The notes below the pieces were generated by a model, which was not told the DNA's origin, ran no database searches, and saw nothing but the letters and a program-made list of their open reading frames with translations. Shown here one piece after another: positions 1 through 15,000 of a stretch of 64,000 nt of DNA. The position numbers and the translations under genes are program-made. The stretch lies in NCBI GenBank assembly GCA_964460795.1, contig CAYWRU010000012.1:1-64000 (forward strand). Direction: 5' to 3'. Origin of the DNA: CAZOOM01 sp964460795. GTDB taxonomy: Bacteria; Omnitrophota; Omnitrophia; Omnitrophales; Aquincolibacteriaceae. Numbering within the stretch: the first letter of the stretch is position 1; each line of letters opens with the position of its first letter.

Positions 1-3000
1 GCTTATACACTTGAATTTTGGGTCCGTTTTCAACGCGACGCTCCGTCAGGAACGGAATATATGCTGGAAATCGGAACCCGTGATCCTCAGATCGCTCGAA
101 ATGCGACCGGAAATCTTGAAATCCGGACTGGTAATCAAGCCGGAGCGCGCATCACAAGCGTTTCAAAAATCCGAGATACACGTTGGCATATGGTGACATT
201 GACCTGCAATAGCACGGGAAACCTGACTCTTTATATTGATGGTACTTTGGATACCGCAAGCCCCTATAATTCGAGTTATGACGATTCGAGCAATGCGGTG
301 ATGACGCTTGGCGGAACCGCAACTTATCCTGCCTTTTTTGGTGCTCTTGATGAAGTTGCGGTTTTTAATGCCGAATTAGATGGCCCCACCATCGCAGCCC
401 ATTACAACGCTCAGAGTAATCAGATCAAATTTTTGACCCGGAGCTGTTCCGGAACTTCTTGCAGTGGCGTAACGTGGAAAGGAGTGTCGGGGAATGACAT
501 GCTGGTCAAGCCAACTCCGGATACAAGCTCTGTCCTGCTTCTTCACCTTGATGAAGATGCCTATGTTTCATCCGCTGACTATGCGGAGGCCATGGACGAA
601 ACTTCGAATGCAAATAACGGATGGATAGTTAATTATGTTGATACATATCAGGGGGGAGTTTGGGGGAGAGCCGCCGGATTCAGCGGAAATATTCAATACA
701 TCACCGTCCCGGACAGCACTTCCCTTCGTATCAATACGACAACCAATGGAGGATTAACGATCGAAGCTTGGCTCTGGATGCCGGAAACTCAGAAAAATCA
801 GGCTATGATTGTCCATAAACGCGATACTTCCGGAACACGGTCTTCCTACGGACTCGAATTTTATGTTTCAGATACCAGCAACGATCAACGTCTTATGTTC
901 CGCATCAGTGATACCACCGCCGAACATTCCTGGTATTCAACGACCCCGGGTTTAGTGCCGGTTGGGGAATGGACTCTGGTGGCCGTGGTTTATCCCAATG
1001 GAGGCCCACCGGTTTTTTATGTGAACGGACAATCGGATGCTGCCATCAGCAGCGCGGGAACCATTACAGCCATTGCTTACAATGCCGGGGCTTTGTACAT
1101 CGGCGACTGGGACCCGGCCATCAATCGAAATGGTTTCCGCGGTCTCATTGATTCCGTTCAAATTTATAATGACGATTTAAGTCAGGTTACGATCCAAACT
1201 CATTTTGATAATGCCAGTCCTTACACCTTTAAGGAACTTGAAACGGGTCAAGATCCTTTGGATGGGAATAATCAATTCTTTCAGTATAAAGCCTTCATGT
1301 ATTCCAACGGTTCAAGAACTCCCAAGTTGAATTCTGCTTTAGTCCGCAACAGCACTTATTCAACGCTCGATCCGACGATTACAAATGCCGGGGGGCTCCC
1401 GTTTCTGACCATCTCTGGTTTTACGGAAACTTTGGGTGGTTCCAATGCCGGAAGCATTCGCTATGTGCTTAAAAATGGTACCGGCGGCACTTATAAATAT
1501 TGGGATGGAGATTCCTGGGAAAACTCTGACTCCACATGGGCCCAAGCGAATACGGCCTCGACCATTAATACCAATGTTGGATCACTCGATGAAGCCATCG
1601 GAACGGGCACAGAAAGCGACATCATTTATTGGAAGGGGCTCTTTCATTCGGATGGAGAGCAGCTTGTGCAATTAGACAATTTGCAGGTTAATGCCACAAA
1701 CGGAATTGTGGTCCTGACTCCAGAGGCTCAGACTTTCGTAGTTGGAGATCAACTGGAGGTGACCTGGCGTTTTACCGGCCGTCCCTCGCAAGTTGAAGTC
1801 GATTGGGGTGTAACGGGTTCTGATTTTGATGACAGCGGACACGATTTGGCGAGCGCGATTCCTGCAGATGGAGCCACTGGAGGATGCTCAGATCCTGGCT
1901 CTTTTAAAGGATGCTGGAGAGGAACAGTTCCGGATTCGATTTCGACGACTTTTAAAATTCGCGTTTCCGAAACCGGAGTTCCCGCTGTCAATGATGAGAG
2001 TGCAGATAATACCGTAGATGGATCAGTTACACTCGTGACTCCTCCCACGGGGACTTATATCATTGGCGATACCATTACGGTTAAATGGATTACTACTGGA
2101 ACCGTCGGTGCATCCAACGATACTATTATTTCTTTGGACACGATTTATGACGGAAGTAATTTTACCGATCCTGGGGTGACGCAACTAACAACAACGGCTC
2201 AAAATAACAACAACGGTTTTGTCGGTTGTACTCCTCCTGTGGTTTCGGCTCCGCAATATGGCGGCTGTTACGAATTTGATCCGACAGAATCCAGTAACGG
2301 AGCCGATGCGCGTGTCCGCGTGGACGACGGGGCATACGGCGCGGAATCCGCCAGTTTTTCTATCATTGGTAGTGTTGATTTGATCAAGCCGACGGCCGGG
2401 CAGGTTTGGAAAGCTGAAACGGCTTTGGATGGAAGCGATAACCCTATTTATGTGGAATGGACTCCGCACGGTGATTTAGGCGGGTTGGATTTGCAATTTG
2501 ATCCGACCGGAAATTTTTCTGGAAGTGAGCGCTCGCTCAAGTATGGACTGAGCCCCACGGGGAATAATGGAACGTCCTGTACTCCGGCGGGAGGCAATGG
2601 ATGCTACGTTTTATCCGGATCAGAACTCCCCAATAAAGATGAAACCAGTGTTGGGGCGGCGGCTCGGTTTCGCCTCGTTGCTCTAACCCCGGATCCCGAT
2701 GTGATTTCATCCGGAGAACCTCAATTTGAAGTCCGCGGTTGGTATGAAATCACTCTGCCTTTGACAGGAGCTGTTTGGAACGTGGGCGCGACGCAAGCCA
2801 TCAAGTGGGACACTCACGGAGAAAACATGGGAGCCGTGGATGTTCAATATGATTTAAATGATGGGCAGGGATGGCAAGACATCATTACCAATTTAGCGGA
2901 TGTAGATGGAAGTAATCATACGACCAATTGGGCCAGTATTGAGGATGCTACTTGTGACAATCCCGGGGCTCTTGGATGCAGTCATGTGAAAGTTCGCGTG

Positions 3001-6000
3001 AAAGAACACGATGGAGGAGCCGCTGCGGATGCATCGGATGAATTTTCAGTTGTGCCGGTAGTGACCATCAATAATCCCAATCCTCTGGATTTTACCATTG
3101 GCGATACCGGACGCTCCATTACGTGGACGACTTATGGAACTGTGACCGGTAACGTTAATATTTATTATTCCACGGACTCTCAATGGGCGAATGCCTGCAA
3201 TTCTGCGACGGGGGCTGGAAAATGTTCTGTGTGCTCTGCGGGTTCAGCAGTTCAGACTTGCTCTTGGAATCCGGGATCAGGAGGAGTTCCGGATTCACCC
3301 AGCGCAACGGTGAGATTTCGTGCTGAAGCTGCTGCAAATACCAATACCAACAGTGTGACTAGTACCAACGCACGGATTCATGGGCTTTTTTCAATTTCCA
3401 ATCCTTCATGTGCACCGACCTGCACTTCAGAATCGACCGTGAATGTCAATTATTCGGAATCGACAGGATCCAGCAACATTTCTCAGATTAAACTTTATTA
3501 TTCAACGAATAACTTTCTTACATCAACTTTGATTGCTCAGACAGCTAATGACGGATCGTTTGATGGTTCCGGCGATTCCGGCCCGTGGACGCTGCCTGCA
3601 GGTGTGATTCACGACAATATTAAACTGCGCGTCATTGATGCAAATGATACGGCATTTGACTCCGCAGGAATCACAAGCGCCTTTGCCAGCCGTGCGGGTC
3701 TTCGTTTGATCAGTCCTCTCGGTGGACAAGAGTGGCTGGTCGGAGAAGTGCATGATATTCAGTGGGGATATACGGGCACGGTAGGAAGTATCAAAATTTC
3801 TTACTGTTTGGATGGAACCATTACCTGCGGCAGTCCAGGTGTGATTGTGAACTCCATCAGCGCAGGCAACCGCAACAATTGTTCGGTTCCATCGGTGAAT
3901 GCTAATGAAACCGCAGGATGCTTCCGGTGGCAGGACGCAACATCAGGTGGAGTCGGGGACATTCGTGATAAGGAAGTCCGGATTTTTATTCATGATTTGG
4001 ATGCCAATTGTAATCCGAATGACGGTTATTGCGGAGCACGGCCAAAACAGGACCATGGATCAACGTCTGATCTTCAAATTCATCCTCAATTGGCGCTCTT
4101 AACTCCAAGCGCAGCAGGACTCAAACTGGATGCTCAGACAGCCTACGATGTCACTTGGGATTCTCAGGGAACTCCGCTGGCAGATGTGGAATTGGACTAC
4201 TCTTACGGGGCATCCGGTTATGTGAATGATGTGGATGCGCAGAATTTAACGGCCAACGTGACGCAAGCCGCTCCTGCTGTTTCCCCTAACAATACGCTAT
4301 CGTGGATTGCTCCCGCAACGATTAGTACGGGTTCAAATAAATACAGCATCCGCGTCCGTGATCCTGACACTTCAAATTATGCGACAACTCTGGATGCTTC
4401 AGCCAATACCTTTGACGTCGTGGCTCGTTTTGATCCCGATTCCAATACGCCTGCGGCGGACGAATACTGGAAGGTGCTGACCAATCACAATATTGCATGG
4501 ACGACCAAGGGGTCGGTTACGAACGTTCAATTGGAGTATTCGAATGATCTGATATCCTGGACTCCGATCATCCAAGATTCTCCGACCCAGGGTGAAACCA
4601 CGACCGATGCTTCAGGAATCTTGGCGAACTCATCGCCCTTCATTTGGAAAGTCCCGAATGTGGCTTTTATGATAAATAAAAATGTCAAAGTCCGGATCTT
4701 GGATGCGGATTCCGGACATATTTTGCGCGATGATCCGCTCACGACGAATCGCGTGAATGTGGCGGCGAATATCTCGATCATACAGCCCACCACCGCGGGT
4801 GCCGTTTACTGGCGCGAAACTCAGAAGCGGGTGATTCGATGGAAGATGAAAGGAAATAATGCTTCGGTCTTTACGGTGGATCTTGAATATTCAAAGAACG
4901 ATGATTCTAACGCTTCGACTTTTGATGATCCTCAGCTGATCAAGCTGAATGCGATTAACGGAACGAATTCCGACAACGGAGGGTGTACTCTTCAAGGCGT
5001 GGGCGCCGATGAAGTGGAGGGCTGCTTTAATTGGCTGATTCCGAATGGTCTGATTGATTCGACGGTTTATCTTCGCGTGAAGGATTCTGACTCGGGCAAC
5101 CCGGCTTCGGAAAATATCTCAGGCAATGGCGTGTCTGAAGTTTTTGCGGTGGCGCAGGCTTCGGCCATTACGGTCAATAAACCGTCGGCGCAAAATGTCA
5201 AAATCGGAGATCCTATGGACGTTCACTGGTCCGGAACAGGAGATATTACAACGGCCGGACGTGAAGTGAAAATCGAATACACGATTAATGGAACCGATTA
5301 CTCACTGCTTGCGGATCATGTGGATGCGGATGCCGCTACGGGAGGTTGCAGTCTCGATATCGGAGATCTTGGATGCTATAGTTTTTCTGCCCCGGATGCT
5401 ATTTCAACAACCACGCGCTTTAAAGTATCGGACCGGCTGGATTCCAATATTGCGCATGAAAGCGGTAATAACACAATTACGGCCGACGTCCAAATGGTTG
5501 AGCCTTCGCCGACTGTGGGGTCTACTTATGTAGTGGGCGACACTTTAGTGATCAAATGGATTGTCTTTGGCGGATCTATAGGAAACGCTAATGATACAGT
5601 CATTAAATTTGACAGCAAATATGCGGGAAGTAATTTTTCAAATCCCGGATTGACCACGATCACAACATCGGCTACGAATGATGATAACGGTTTCACCTGC
5701 ACGCCGCCTACGGTCTCGGCGCCGCAGTATGGAGGCTGTTATGAGTTTCTGCTTCCGAATGAAATGACCAGCGGCGCCGACTTTGCAGTCCGGGTGACGG
5801 ACGGCAGTTGGTCCGGGACTTCAACGCCTCAGACTTTGACGGGCTCTATTACGTTAACAGCTCCGACGGGTTCTAATGTGTGGAAAGTTGAAACTCCCAA
5901 TGATATTAATGATGCTCCTGTTGATATCAAGTGGACGTATAAAGGATCAGTGTTTGGCCTNNNNNNNNNNGCCTATAACACTGCAAACGGAACGGGCTGT

Positions 6001-9000
6001 ACTCCTCCGGCTCAAGGAGGATGCTATCGGTTGAGTGATGAGGAAGTTCCACAGAAGGATGAAGCGACAGGCGGTGCCCAGACAGCAAAATTCCGATTGG
6101 TTGCAGCTATTCCAAATCCGGATGTGGTGAGCAGTGCGGGAGCGACTCCGGCTTTTGAAATCCGAGGCTGGTACGAGATGGTGGCTCCGATTAATACAGA
6201 TCTTTGGCTGGTGGGGGAAAGCACCCGTCAGATCAAGTGGCAGACTCACGGCAACAATATGGGGAATATTGATCTTCATTACCGGGTAGACGGAGGATCA
6301 TGGCAGGCCATTAACACTAACCGTTCTGATTCGGATATTGATGCGGATGCAGCCTACACCTGGCCGAGTGTGATTGATGCGGATTGTGCGCCGCTTCCTT
6401 TGGGTTGCAACAACGTCGAGATTCGTGTGAAACAAACGGGTGTGGGAACCATCGAAGCGCTTTCCCAGGCGTTCACGATCAAACCGCAAGTCTTGATCAG
6501 TAATCCTTCTCCGATGGATTTCAAAATTAATGACACAACACGATCCATTGCATGGACGTTACAGGGAACTGTGGATACCGATGTCGATATTTTTTATTCG
6601 ACCGATCAGCAATGGGGAAATGCATGCACGCCTTCGAATGGACACGGAAAGTGTTCAGTCTGCTCCGCGCAAGCGACGAATCTCAGCTGCCCATGGACAA
6701 GCATCCCGGATATTCCGAGTTTGAGCGTTAAATTTTTGGCAGAAGCCAACAGCGATACGACAGTGAGTACGATTACACCGAGTTATTCGAATATCCACGG
6801 ACTTTTTACAGCCAATCTTCCGAATTGCGCCCCGGATTGTTTTTCAGAAAATGGGGCGTCGCTATCATGGAATGAAACAACGGGAACGACCAAAATCAGT
6901 GTTGTGAAATTATATTATTCAACCAACAATTTCACATCCTCTTCTTTGATTGCAACCACGCCCAATGATGATCATGCCTACGATGGCGTGGGTGATGGAG
7001 GCCCTTGGCTGATTCCTCAAAATATTGTGCACGATAATGTCAAGGTGCGTGTGGTTGATGCGACTGATACAACTTTTAATTCGGCGGGACAATCGAATAA
7101 ATTTAACAGCATTGCTAAACTTCGGATGATTGCGCCGAATGGTGCGGAATACTGGCCTGTCGGTTCTGCTCGGGATATCCAGTGGGGTTATACCGGAACT
7201 ATTTCCAAGGTCAATTTGTATTACTGTAACGACGGAACCATTACGTGCGGTTCTCCGGTTACGATTGCTACGAATGTAACGGCGAATAACTCGGCAGGCT
7301 GCACGGCTCCGAGTCCCGGATCTTATGAAACCGTGGGATGCTATCGATGGACAGACGGAACGACCGGCGGTGTGGTGAATTTGCGGACCAAACAAATGCG
7401 GATTTTTATCACGGATGCGGATGCCTTGTGCGGACCGAATGACGGAGCCTGTACGGCTCGTCCCAAAAAGACGGATGGCGCAGACGCGGATCATTATATT
7501 TCACCCAATCTTCAGGTGACGGCTCCTAGCGCTCCTTCGCTTAAGATTGATGCGGATACTAATTACTCGGTGACCTGGAATTCTCAAGGAACGCCGCTTG
7601 CAAATGTGGATCTCCATTATTCTTTTGGAGCATCCGGTTATGTAAATGATATTCCGGCAACGAATCCAACAGCCAACTTGACTCAAGCCGCAGCGCCAGG
7701 TTCTTCCAATAGTCTTGATTGGCTGACACCGACGACTATTAGTACCGCCGCAAATAAATATCGTGTTCGGGTTCAGGATCCGGATACGGTGAATTATCCA
7801 GGAGCCTACGATGTTTCGGATAATACTTTTGATATTGTGGCGCGCTTTGATCCGACCGCACCAAGCGGAGGACAAAGCTGGCCGGTTTTGAGCAACCAAA
7901 ATATCAATTGGACTACGGCAGGGGATGTGACCAATGTGATGCTTGAATACTCCAATGACTTGATCAACTGGACCACCATTATTCAGGATTCTCCCACGCA
8001 GGGAGAAACCACAACCGATGCAGCAGGCGTCGTGGCCAATTCGCCTCCTTTTATTTGGAAAGTTCCGAACGTCTCTAACGTGATTGATGACAATGCCATG
8101 ATCCGGATTGTTGATGCCGATACAGGGCACGTTATCCGTACGACTCCGGTGGCGTCCAATGCATTTAATATTGTGGCCAATATTCAAGTTTTTGATCCGC
8201 CCCAGGCCAGTGTGACATGGCGTCCCGGACAAACGCGCGTGATTCGGTGGAAATCCATCGGTGAAAATGCTTTTATGAGTACGGTTGATATTCAGTATTC
8301 AACCGATACCGATGCAAATTCCGCAACGTTCGATGATCCACAGGATATTAAGATCGATGCCAATCATGGAGCCAATACCGATAACGGAGGATGCTCGCTG
8401 GGCGGTGTCGGAGCAGGGGAAATTGAGGGCTGTTATACGTGGGATATTCCTCCGGGGCTTATTGATGCCACGATTTATGTGCGGGTCCGTGATTCAGATG
8501 CCAGTCATCCGGCATCTGATACGGTGACCGGAAACGGAGTCTCCGATGTATTTGAAATTGCTCAGGATGCTACGATCGATGTGGTTCAACCTGTGAGCCA
8601 GACCTATGCGGTGGATGATAATGTCGATGTGATATGGAATGTGACCGGAGATTTGGCCCAGCCCGGCTCAGAAATTTACATTGATTACACGGTGAATGGA
8701 ACGGACTACACCCTTTATGCTCAGCATGTGGATCCAAATGCGGATACGGGCGGATGTTCCAGCGGCGCCAATTCAGGATGCATCCGTTTGAAAGCGCCGG
8801 ATCAGTTGACCTCTAGTTTTCAAGTCAGAATCCGGGATCAAAACGATATTGATATCTCCGATCTTGGCGGAGTGAATACAATTAACGGTAAAGTGGTTGT
8901 CGTGACGCCGTCTCCGAGTGCAGCTTCCACTTATTATGTAGGCGATAAGTTGACCATCCAGTGGATTGTTTTCGGCGGTTCGATCGGTTCCTCCAATGAC

Positions 9001-12000
9001 ACTCAAATCAAATTTGACAGTCAATATGCCGGCAGCAATTTTACGGCCCCGGGTTTAACGACAATCACGACCTCCGCTACGAATGATGATAATGGATTTG
9101 GCTGTACGGTGCCGGTGGTGACAGCTCCTCAGTACGGAGGCTGCTACGAATACACGCTGCCGAATCAAATTACGAATGCAGCCGATATGGCGGTACGTGT
9201 TATTGAAGGAAGCTGGTCGGCTTCGTCCGTCCCTCAGACCTTAACCGGAAAAGTTACAATCACTTCCCCGACGGGCGCTTCAGTCTGGAAAGTTGAAACC
9301 GCTAATGATATTTCCAATACTCCCATTGATATTAAATGGACGTATAACGGCACGCTGGGAAATTTGACTCTCCACTTTGATGATGAAGGATTGTTTGTAG
9401 GAAATGAACGTCTCATTGCTTCTAATTTGGTATACAACACGGCCAATGGGACTGCTTGCACTCCTCCGGGCGGGGGCGGTTGTTACCGGCTCTCCAGCGG
9501 AGAAGTTCCTCAGAAAAATGAAACAACAGGCGGACTGACGAGCGCTAAATTTCGTTTAACAGCAGCGACTCCCAATCCCGATGTCGTGAGTAACGTGGGA
9601 GCCACGCCGGGATTTGAAGTGCGCGGTTGGTATGAAATGGTCGCGCCGACAATCTCGGACACTTGGCTTGTACAGGAAACAACGCGGCAAATTCAATGGC
9701 AAACGCATGGAAATGGCTTAGGAAATATCGATATCGACTATCAGGTGGATACCGGATCTTGGACTTCTATTGCATCGGATGTTTCAGACACAGATATTGA
9801 TGCCGTTGCGGCTCATGTGTGGTCGAGTGTCATTAATGCGGATTGTGCAGGCGTTCCTTTGGGATGCGATAAGGTGCGAATTCGTGTTAAGCAAACAGGC
9901 CTTGGGACGATCGGAGTTGTATCCAGTGATTTTACTGTCAAACCTCAGGTGGTGGTGACTTCTCCGGCTCCCGCCAATTTCTTAATTGGAGACAAGGCGA
10001 GAAGTATTGCTTGGACCTTAAAAGGCACGGTAGATTCCAATATTAATATTTATTACTCCACCAATCAAAACTGGGGAGCGGCTTGTACGCCCGGAACCGG
10101 TGCGGGAAAATGTTCGGTCTGCAGCGCCAGTTCGGCCGTGGGTTCTTGCGATTGGGATCCAAGCGGAAACGGGGTGCCGGATGCTCCAAGCTTGACGGTC
10201 AAATTTATGGCCGAAGCGGTTACGGATTCAACTGTGAGTGGAGTTTCTTCCGGATTTTCCCGTATCCATGCTCTTTTTTCAGCAAACCTTCCCGATTGTG
10301 CCCCTAATTGTTTTGCCGAAGATACCACCAATTTAACGTGGGGAGAAACAACAGGAACGACCAAGGTTGCGGATGTTAAATTGTTCTATTCGACCAATAA
10401 CTTTGCTTCATCGACGCTGATTGGCTCTACGCCGAATGATGGAATTTTTGACGGCAATGGAGATGCAGGGCCTTGGTTTTTGCCGGAAAATATTGTACAT
10501 GACAATATCAAAATTCGAGTCGCCGATGCGCTCGATAGCCAATTAGATTCTTCGGGGAATTCAGCGGCTTTTTCAAGTAAGGCTAAACTCCGTTTGATCA
10601 GTCCGAATGGAGGAGAATCCTGGGCTGTCGGTGTTCCGAAAGATATTAAATGGGGGTTTACGGGCTCGGTTGCCAAGATCAGTTTGTTCTATTGCTTAGA
10701 TGGGACGATTACTTGCGGAAGCCCGGCAACAATTATTGCTGATTTATCGGCAAGCAATACGTCGGGTTGTTCTGCGCCCACTCCGGGATCCAATGAAACG
10801 GTGGGGTGTTATCATTGGGTGGATTCAACTTCGGAAGGAGTTGCGGATGAGCGGAGTAAAACGGCGCATGTTTTTATTCGCGATGTCAGCCCAACTTGCA
10901 ATCCCAATGATGGGTCCTGCTCGGCCCGTCCGATTTTGGATGATGGACCGGCAAGTCATCACATTTTCATGCCTCAATTGACACTCATTTCCCCGAGCGA
11001 TGTCGATTTGAAATTAGATGCGGAAACAAACTATAACGTTGAATGGGATTCTCAGGGAACTCCGTTAGCGAACGTTAATCTGCATTATTCTTATGGAACA
11101 TCCGGTTATGTCAATGATGTCCCGGTCACGAATCCCACGGCAAATACGACTCAGCCTGAACCTGCGGTTTCTCCCAATAATACCTTAGTGTGGATGGCGC
11201 CTTCGGTCGTTAGTACGACCACCGATAAATATAAACTGCGGATTCAGGATCCTGATACGGCAAATTATCCGCTTGCTTTTGATGAGTCGAATAATGCTTT
11301 TGATGTGGTGGCGCGTTTTGATCCTGTGGCGCCTGCCGGAGGAGAGAGTTGGAAAGTTCTGAGCAATCAAAATTTAGATTGGACAACGTATGGGGATGTT
11401 GCCAATGTTCAAATCCAATATTCCAACGACTTGATCTCATGGACAACCATCATTCAGGATGCTCCGACTCAAGGAGAGACCACAACGGATGGCGCCGGAA
11501 TTGTTTCAAATACACCGCCCTTTATTTGGAAAGTGCCGAATGCAGTCAATATGATTGATAACAACGCCAAGCTCCGTTTGATCGATGCCGACACGGGGCA
11601 TGTTCTTCGAGACTCGCCGGTTGAATCCTCAGCTTTTAATATTGTGGCCAATATTGAAGTCATCGATCCCCCTGAAGCGGGAGTCATTTGGCGTGACGGA
11701 CAAACGCGTGTAGTCCGTTGGAAGATGGTTGGACACAATGCCTTTGTCAATAACGTTGATATCCAGTATTCCTTAGATGCAGATAATGATGCTGCGACAT
11801 TTGATAATCCGCAAACGATTAAGCTGGATGCAGCCCATGGTGCAAATGCGGATAACGGAGGCTGCTTCCTGCAGGGAGTGGGCGCCGAAGAAACAGAAGG
11901 CTGCTATGCCTGGGCGATCCCGGGCGCTTTAAATGATGCCACGGTTTATGTGCGCGTCAGAGATTCAGATGCGGGGAATCCTGCTTCCGAGGCTGCGGCT

Positions 12001-15000
12001 GGAAACGGAATTTCCAGCGTGTTTGCTCTTGCTCAAAATGCGAGTGTTACTCTGGTCGAGCCCATTTCCAATACCTATGCTGTGGATGACGATATGGATG
12101 TGATTTGGGATGTCACAGGTGCTCTCGCCCAACCCGGTGCAGAACTCTATATTTCCTACACGACCGATGGAACCAATTACACGATGTTAGCTCAAAATGT
12201 GGATTCGGACGCAGATACCAATGGATGTTCGAGCGGAGCCAACTCGGGCTGCATCCGCGTCAAAGTTCCGGATCGCATTTCTTCCTCTTTCCGCGTCAAG
12301 ATCCGCGATCAGAATGATCTTGAAATTGTCAATCAAGGCGGCGTGAATACTATCAATGGAAAGGTCACGATTGTTTCCCCATCGCCGTCAGTTACGAACA
12401 CTTACATTGTGAGTGATAAACTTACGATTCAATGGATTGTTTTCGGAGGCACGATCGGTCAGGCGAATGATACGAAGATCGAATTTGATACCCAATTTGC
12501 CGGCAGTAACTTTACTGCTCCCGGACTGACAACTCTGACGACCACTGCACAGAATAATAATAATGGTTTCGCGTGTTCCGTTCCTGTTGTGAGTGCCCCT
12601 CAGTACGGCGGTTGTTACGAATACACATTGCCTAACCAAATTACCAATGGCGCGGATATGGCGGTTCGAGTGACTGAAGGAACATGGTCCGCGGCTTCTG
12701 CCACACAAATTTTAACCGGAAGTGTCACCTTCACTTCTCCAACGGGATCTACGGTTTGGAAAGTTGAAACGCCCAATAACACTTCGGGATCTCCGATAGA
12801 CATCAAATGGACCTATAAAGGAACGGTAGGCGCCTTAAGTCTGCATTTTGATAAGACCGGAGCCTTTGGGGGCGGGGAGAGACTCATTGTTTCAGGACTT
12901 GCTTATAACACTGCCAATGGGACCGGATGCACTCCTCCCGGAGGCGGAGGCTGCTATCGCTTAAGCGGCGGTGAAGTTCCGCAGAAGACTGAGACAACAG
13001 GCGGAGCTGCGGCTGCTAAATTCCGGTTAACGGGAGCTACTCCAAATCCGGATGTGGTGAGCAGTGTGGCAGGCACTGCGGCTTTTGAAGTCCGCGGTTG
13101 GTATGAAATTAATCAGCCAACTTCTTTAGATACGTGGCTTGTCGGGGAAACCACCCGGCAAATTCAGTGGACGACGCACGGAAATGGATTAGGAAATATT
13201 GATATTGAATATCAAGTGGATACCGGGTCTTGGACTCCTATTATTACGGACGTCTCGGATTCTGATATTGATGCGGTTGCTTCCCATACATGGGACAGCG
13301 TCATTGATGCGGATTGCACGGGACTTGCATTGGGATGCAATAAAGTTAAGGTGCGCGTCCGGCAGACAGGGGCAGGATCTATTAATGCTGTCTCTGAAGA
13401 TTTTATTGTAAAACCTCAAGTTCTTGTGACAGATCCGGCGCCTCTTAATTTCCGAATCGGAGATACGACGCGGTCCATTGGTTGGACTCTGCAGGGCACC
13501 GTGGATTCCAATATCAATGTCTATTATTCCAGCGATCAGAATTGGGGTAATGCCTGTGATGCGCAGACGGGAACTGGAAAGTGTTCGGTTTGCAGCGCAA
13601 GTTCTGCTGCGGGTTCTTGTGCTTGGGCTCCCGGAGGGAGCGGAGTTCCAGACGCTCCAACAATGACGGCGAAATTCAAAGCCGAAGCGGCCACAGATTC
13701 TGCTGTCACCAGCGTGACTTCAGCCTTTGCCCGCCTGCATGCGGCCTTCCAGGCCAATCTTCCGGCATGTGCTCCGAATTGTTATTCCGAAGATGTGGTG
13801 AATTTAACTTGGAATGAAACCACGGGAACCAGCAAGGTTTCCAATGTTAAACTCTTTTATTCTACGAACAATTTCACTTCTTCAACTTTGATCGCAACCA
13901 CAGCCAATGATCATACGTACAATGGAACCGGGGATACCGGTCCATGGATCATTCCTGAAAACGTCATTCACGATAATTTGAAATTACGCGTTGTGGATTC
14001 GAATGATACGCAGCTCGATTCGGCTGGAAACTCATCTGCATTTGCTACGCCTGCCAAAGTTCGTCTGATTGCTCCTTTGGGAGGACAGACATGGCGAGTG
14101 GGAGACAGCCAGCAAATCCAGTGGGGATTTACCGGAACAGTTTCAAATGTCACTTTGAAATACTGCAACAATGGCACGATTTCCTGCGGCAGCCCGGTGG
14201 ATATTAAAACAACTCTAGCGGCCAACAACAGTGTGGGTTGTTCGCTTCCGAGCGTGAATGCCAATGAAACCGCAGGCTGCTATGCCTGGACCGATGCGAC
14301 GACCGGAGGGGTGGCCGATTTTCGAGGTTACCAAGTCCGGATCTTTGCGAAAGATATTGATACGACCTGTGTTCCCAATAATGCGCAGTGCGGCACGCGG
14401 CCCGTGGTGGCCAATGGATCTTCCAGCGATCTTAAGATTATGCCCAAATTGGTGATGACTTCTCCAACCACCAACCAGGAACTCAATGCTGAAAGCAATT
14501 TTAGCATCCAATGGAATTCACAAGGAACTCCTTTGACGACTGTCGACCTGGTGTTGTCTTCTAATAATGGTTCAAGTTTCGGAACAGCCATATCCATGGC
14601 CGAAGCCAATACAAGCGTTGCGGGATCCCAGACTTTGAATACGATTGACGCGCCTTGGGCAGTGCCGGACCTCATTTCGGATACTAATTTGGGACGCAGC
14701 TATGTCGTGAGAGTGCGGGATCCGGATACCACGAATTTTTCTGAGGCCCAATCAAGCATTCCCATTAAGGTGGTTGCTAAATTCAATTGGAATAGTCCGG
14801 ATTCAAATACTGTGCTGCTCGTCGGAGAGAATTACACCCTGGATTGGAATTGGCAGGGAACGGTTTCTAATGCTGTGCTGGAATATTTTACCGCGGAGCG
14901 GGGGACTTATACCCAAATCATTCAAAACGGTTCTGAAGGAGGAAGTCCGTCCCCAACAGCAACCGATGCGAACGATGAAACCCTGAATAATGGAAGCTTT

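Noticed and set aside
61..63. ATG at 61 as the start of giant 1
   Set aside because: The frame is open and LamG-like from base 1, and there is no ribosome binding site, so the gene starts upstream of the window.
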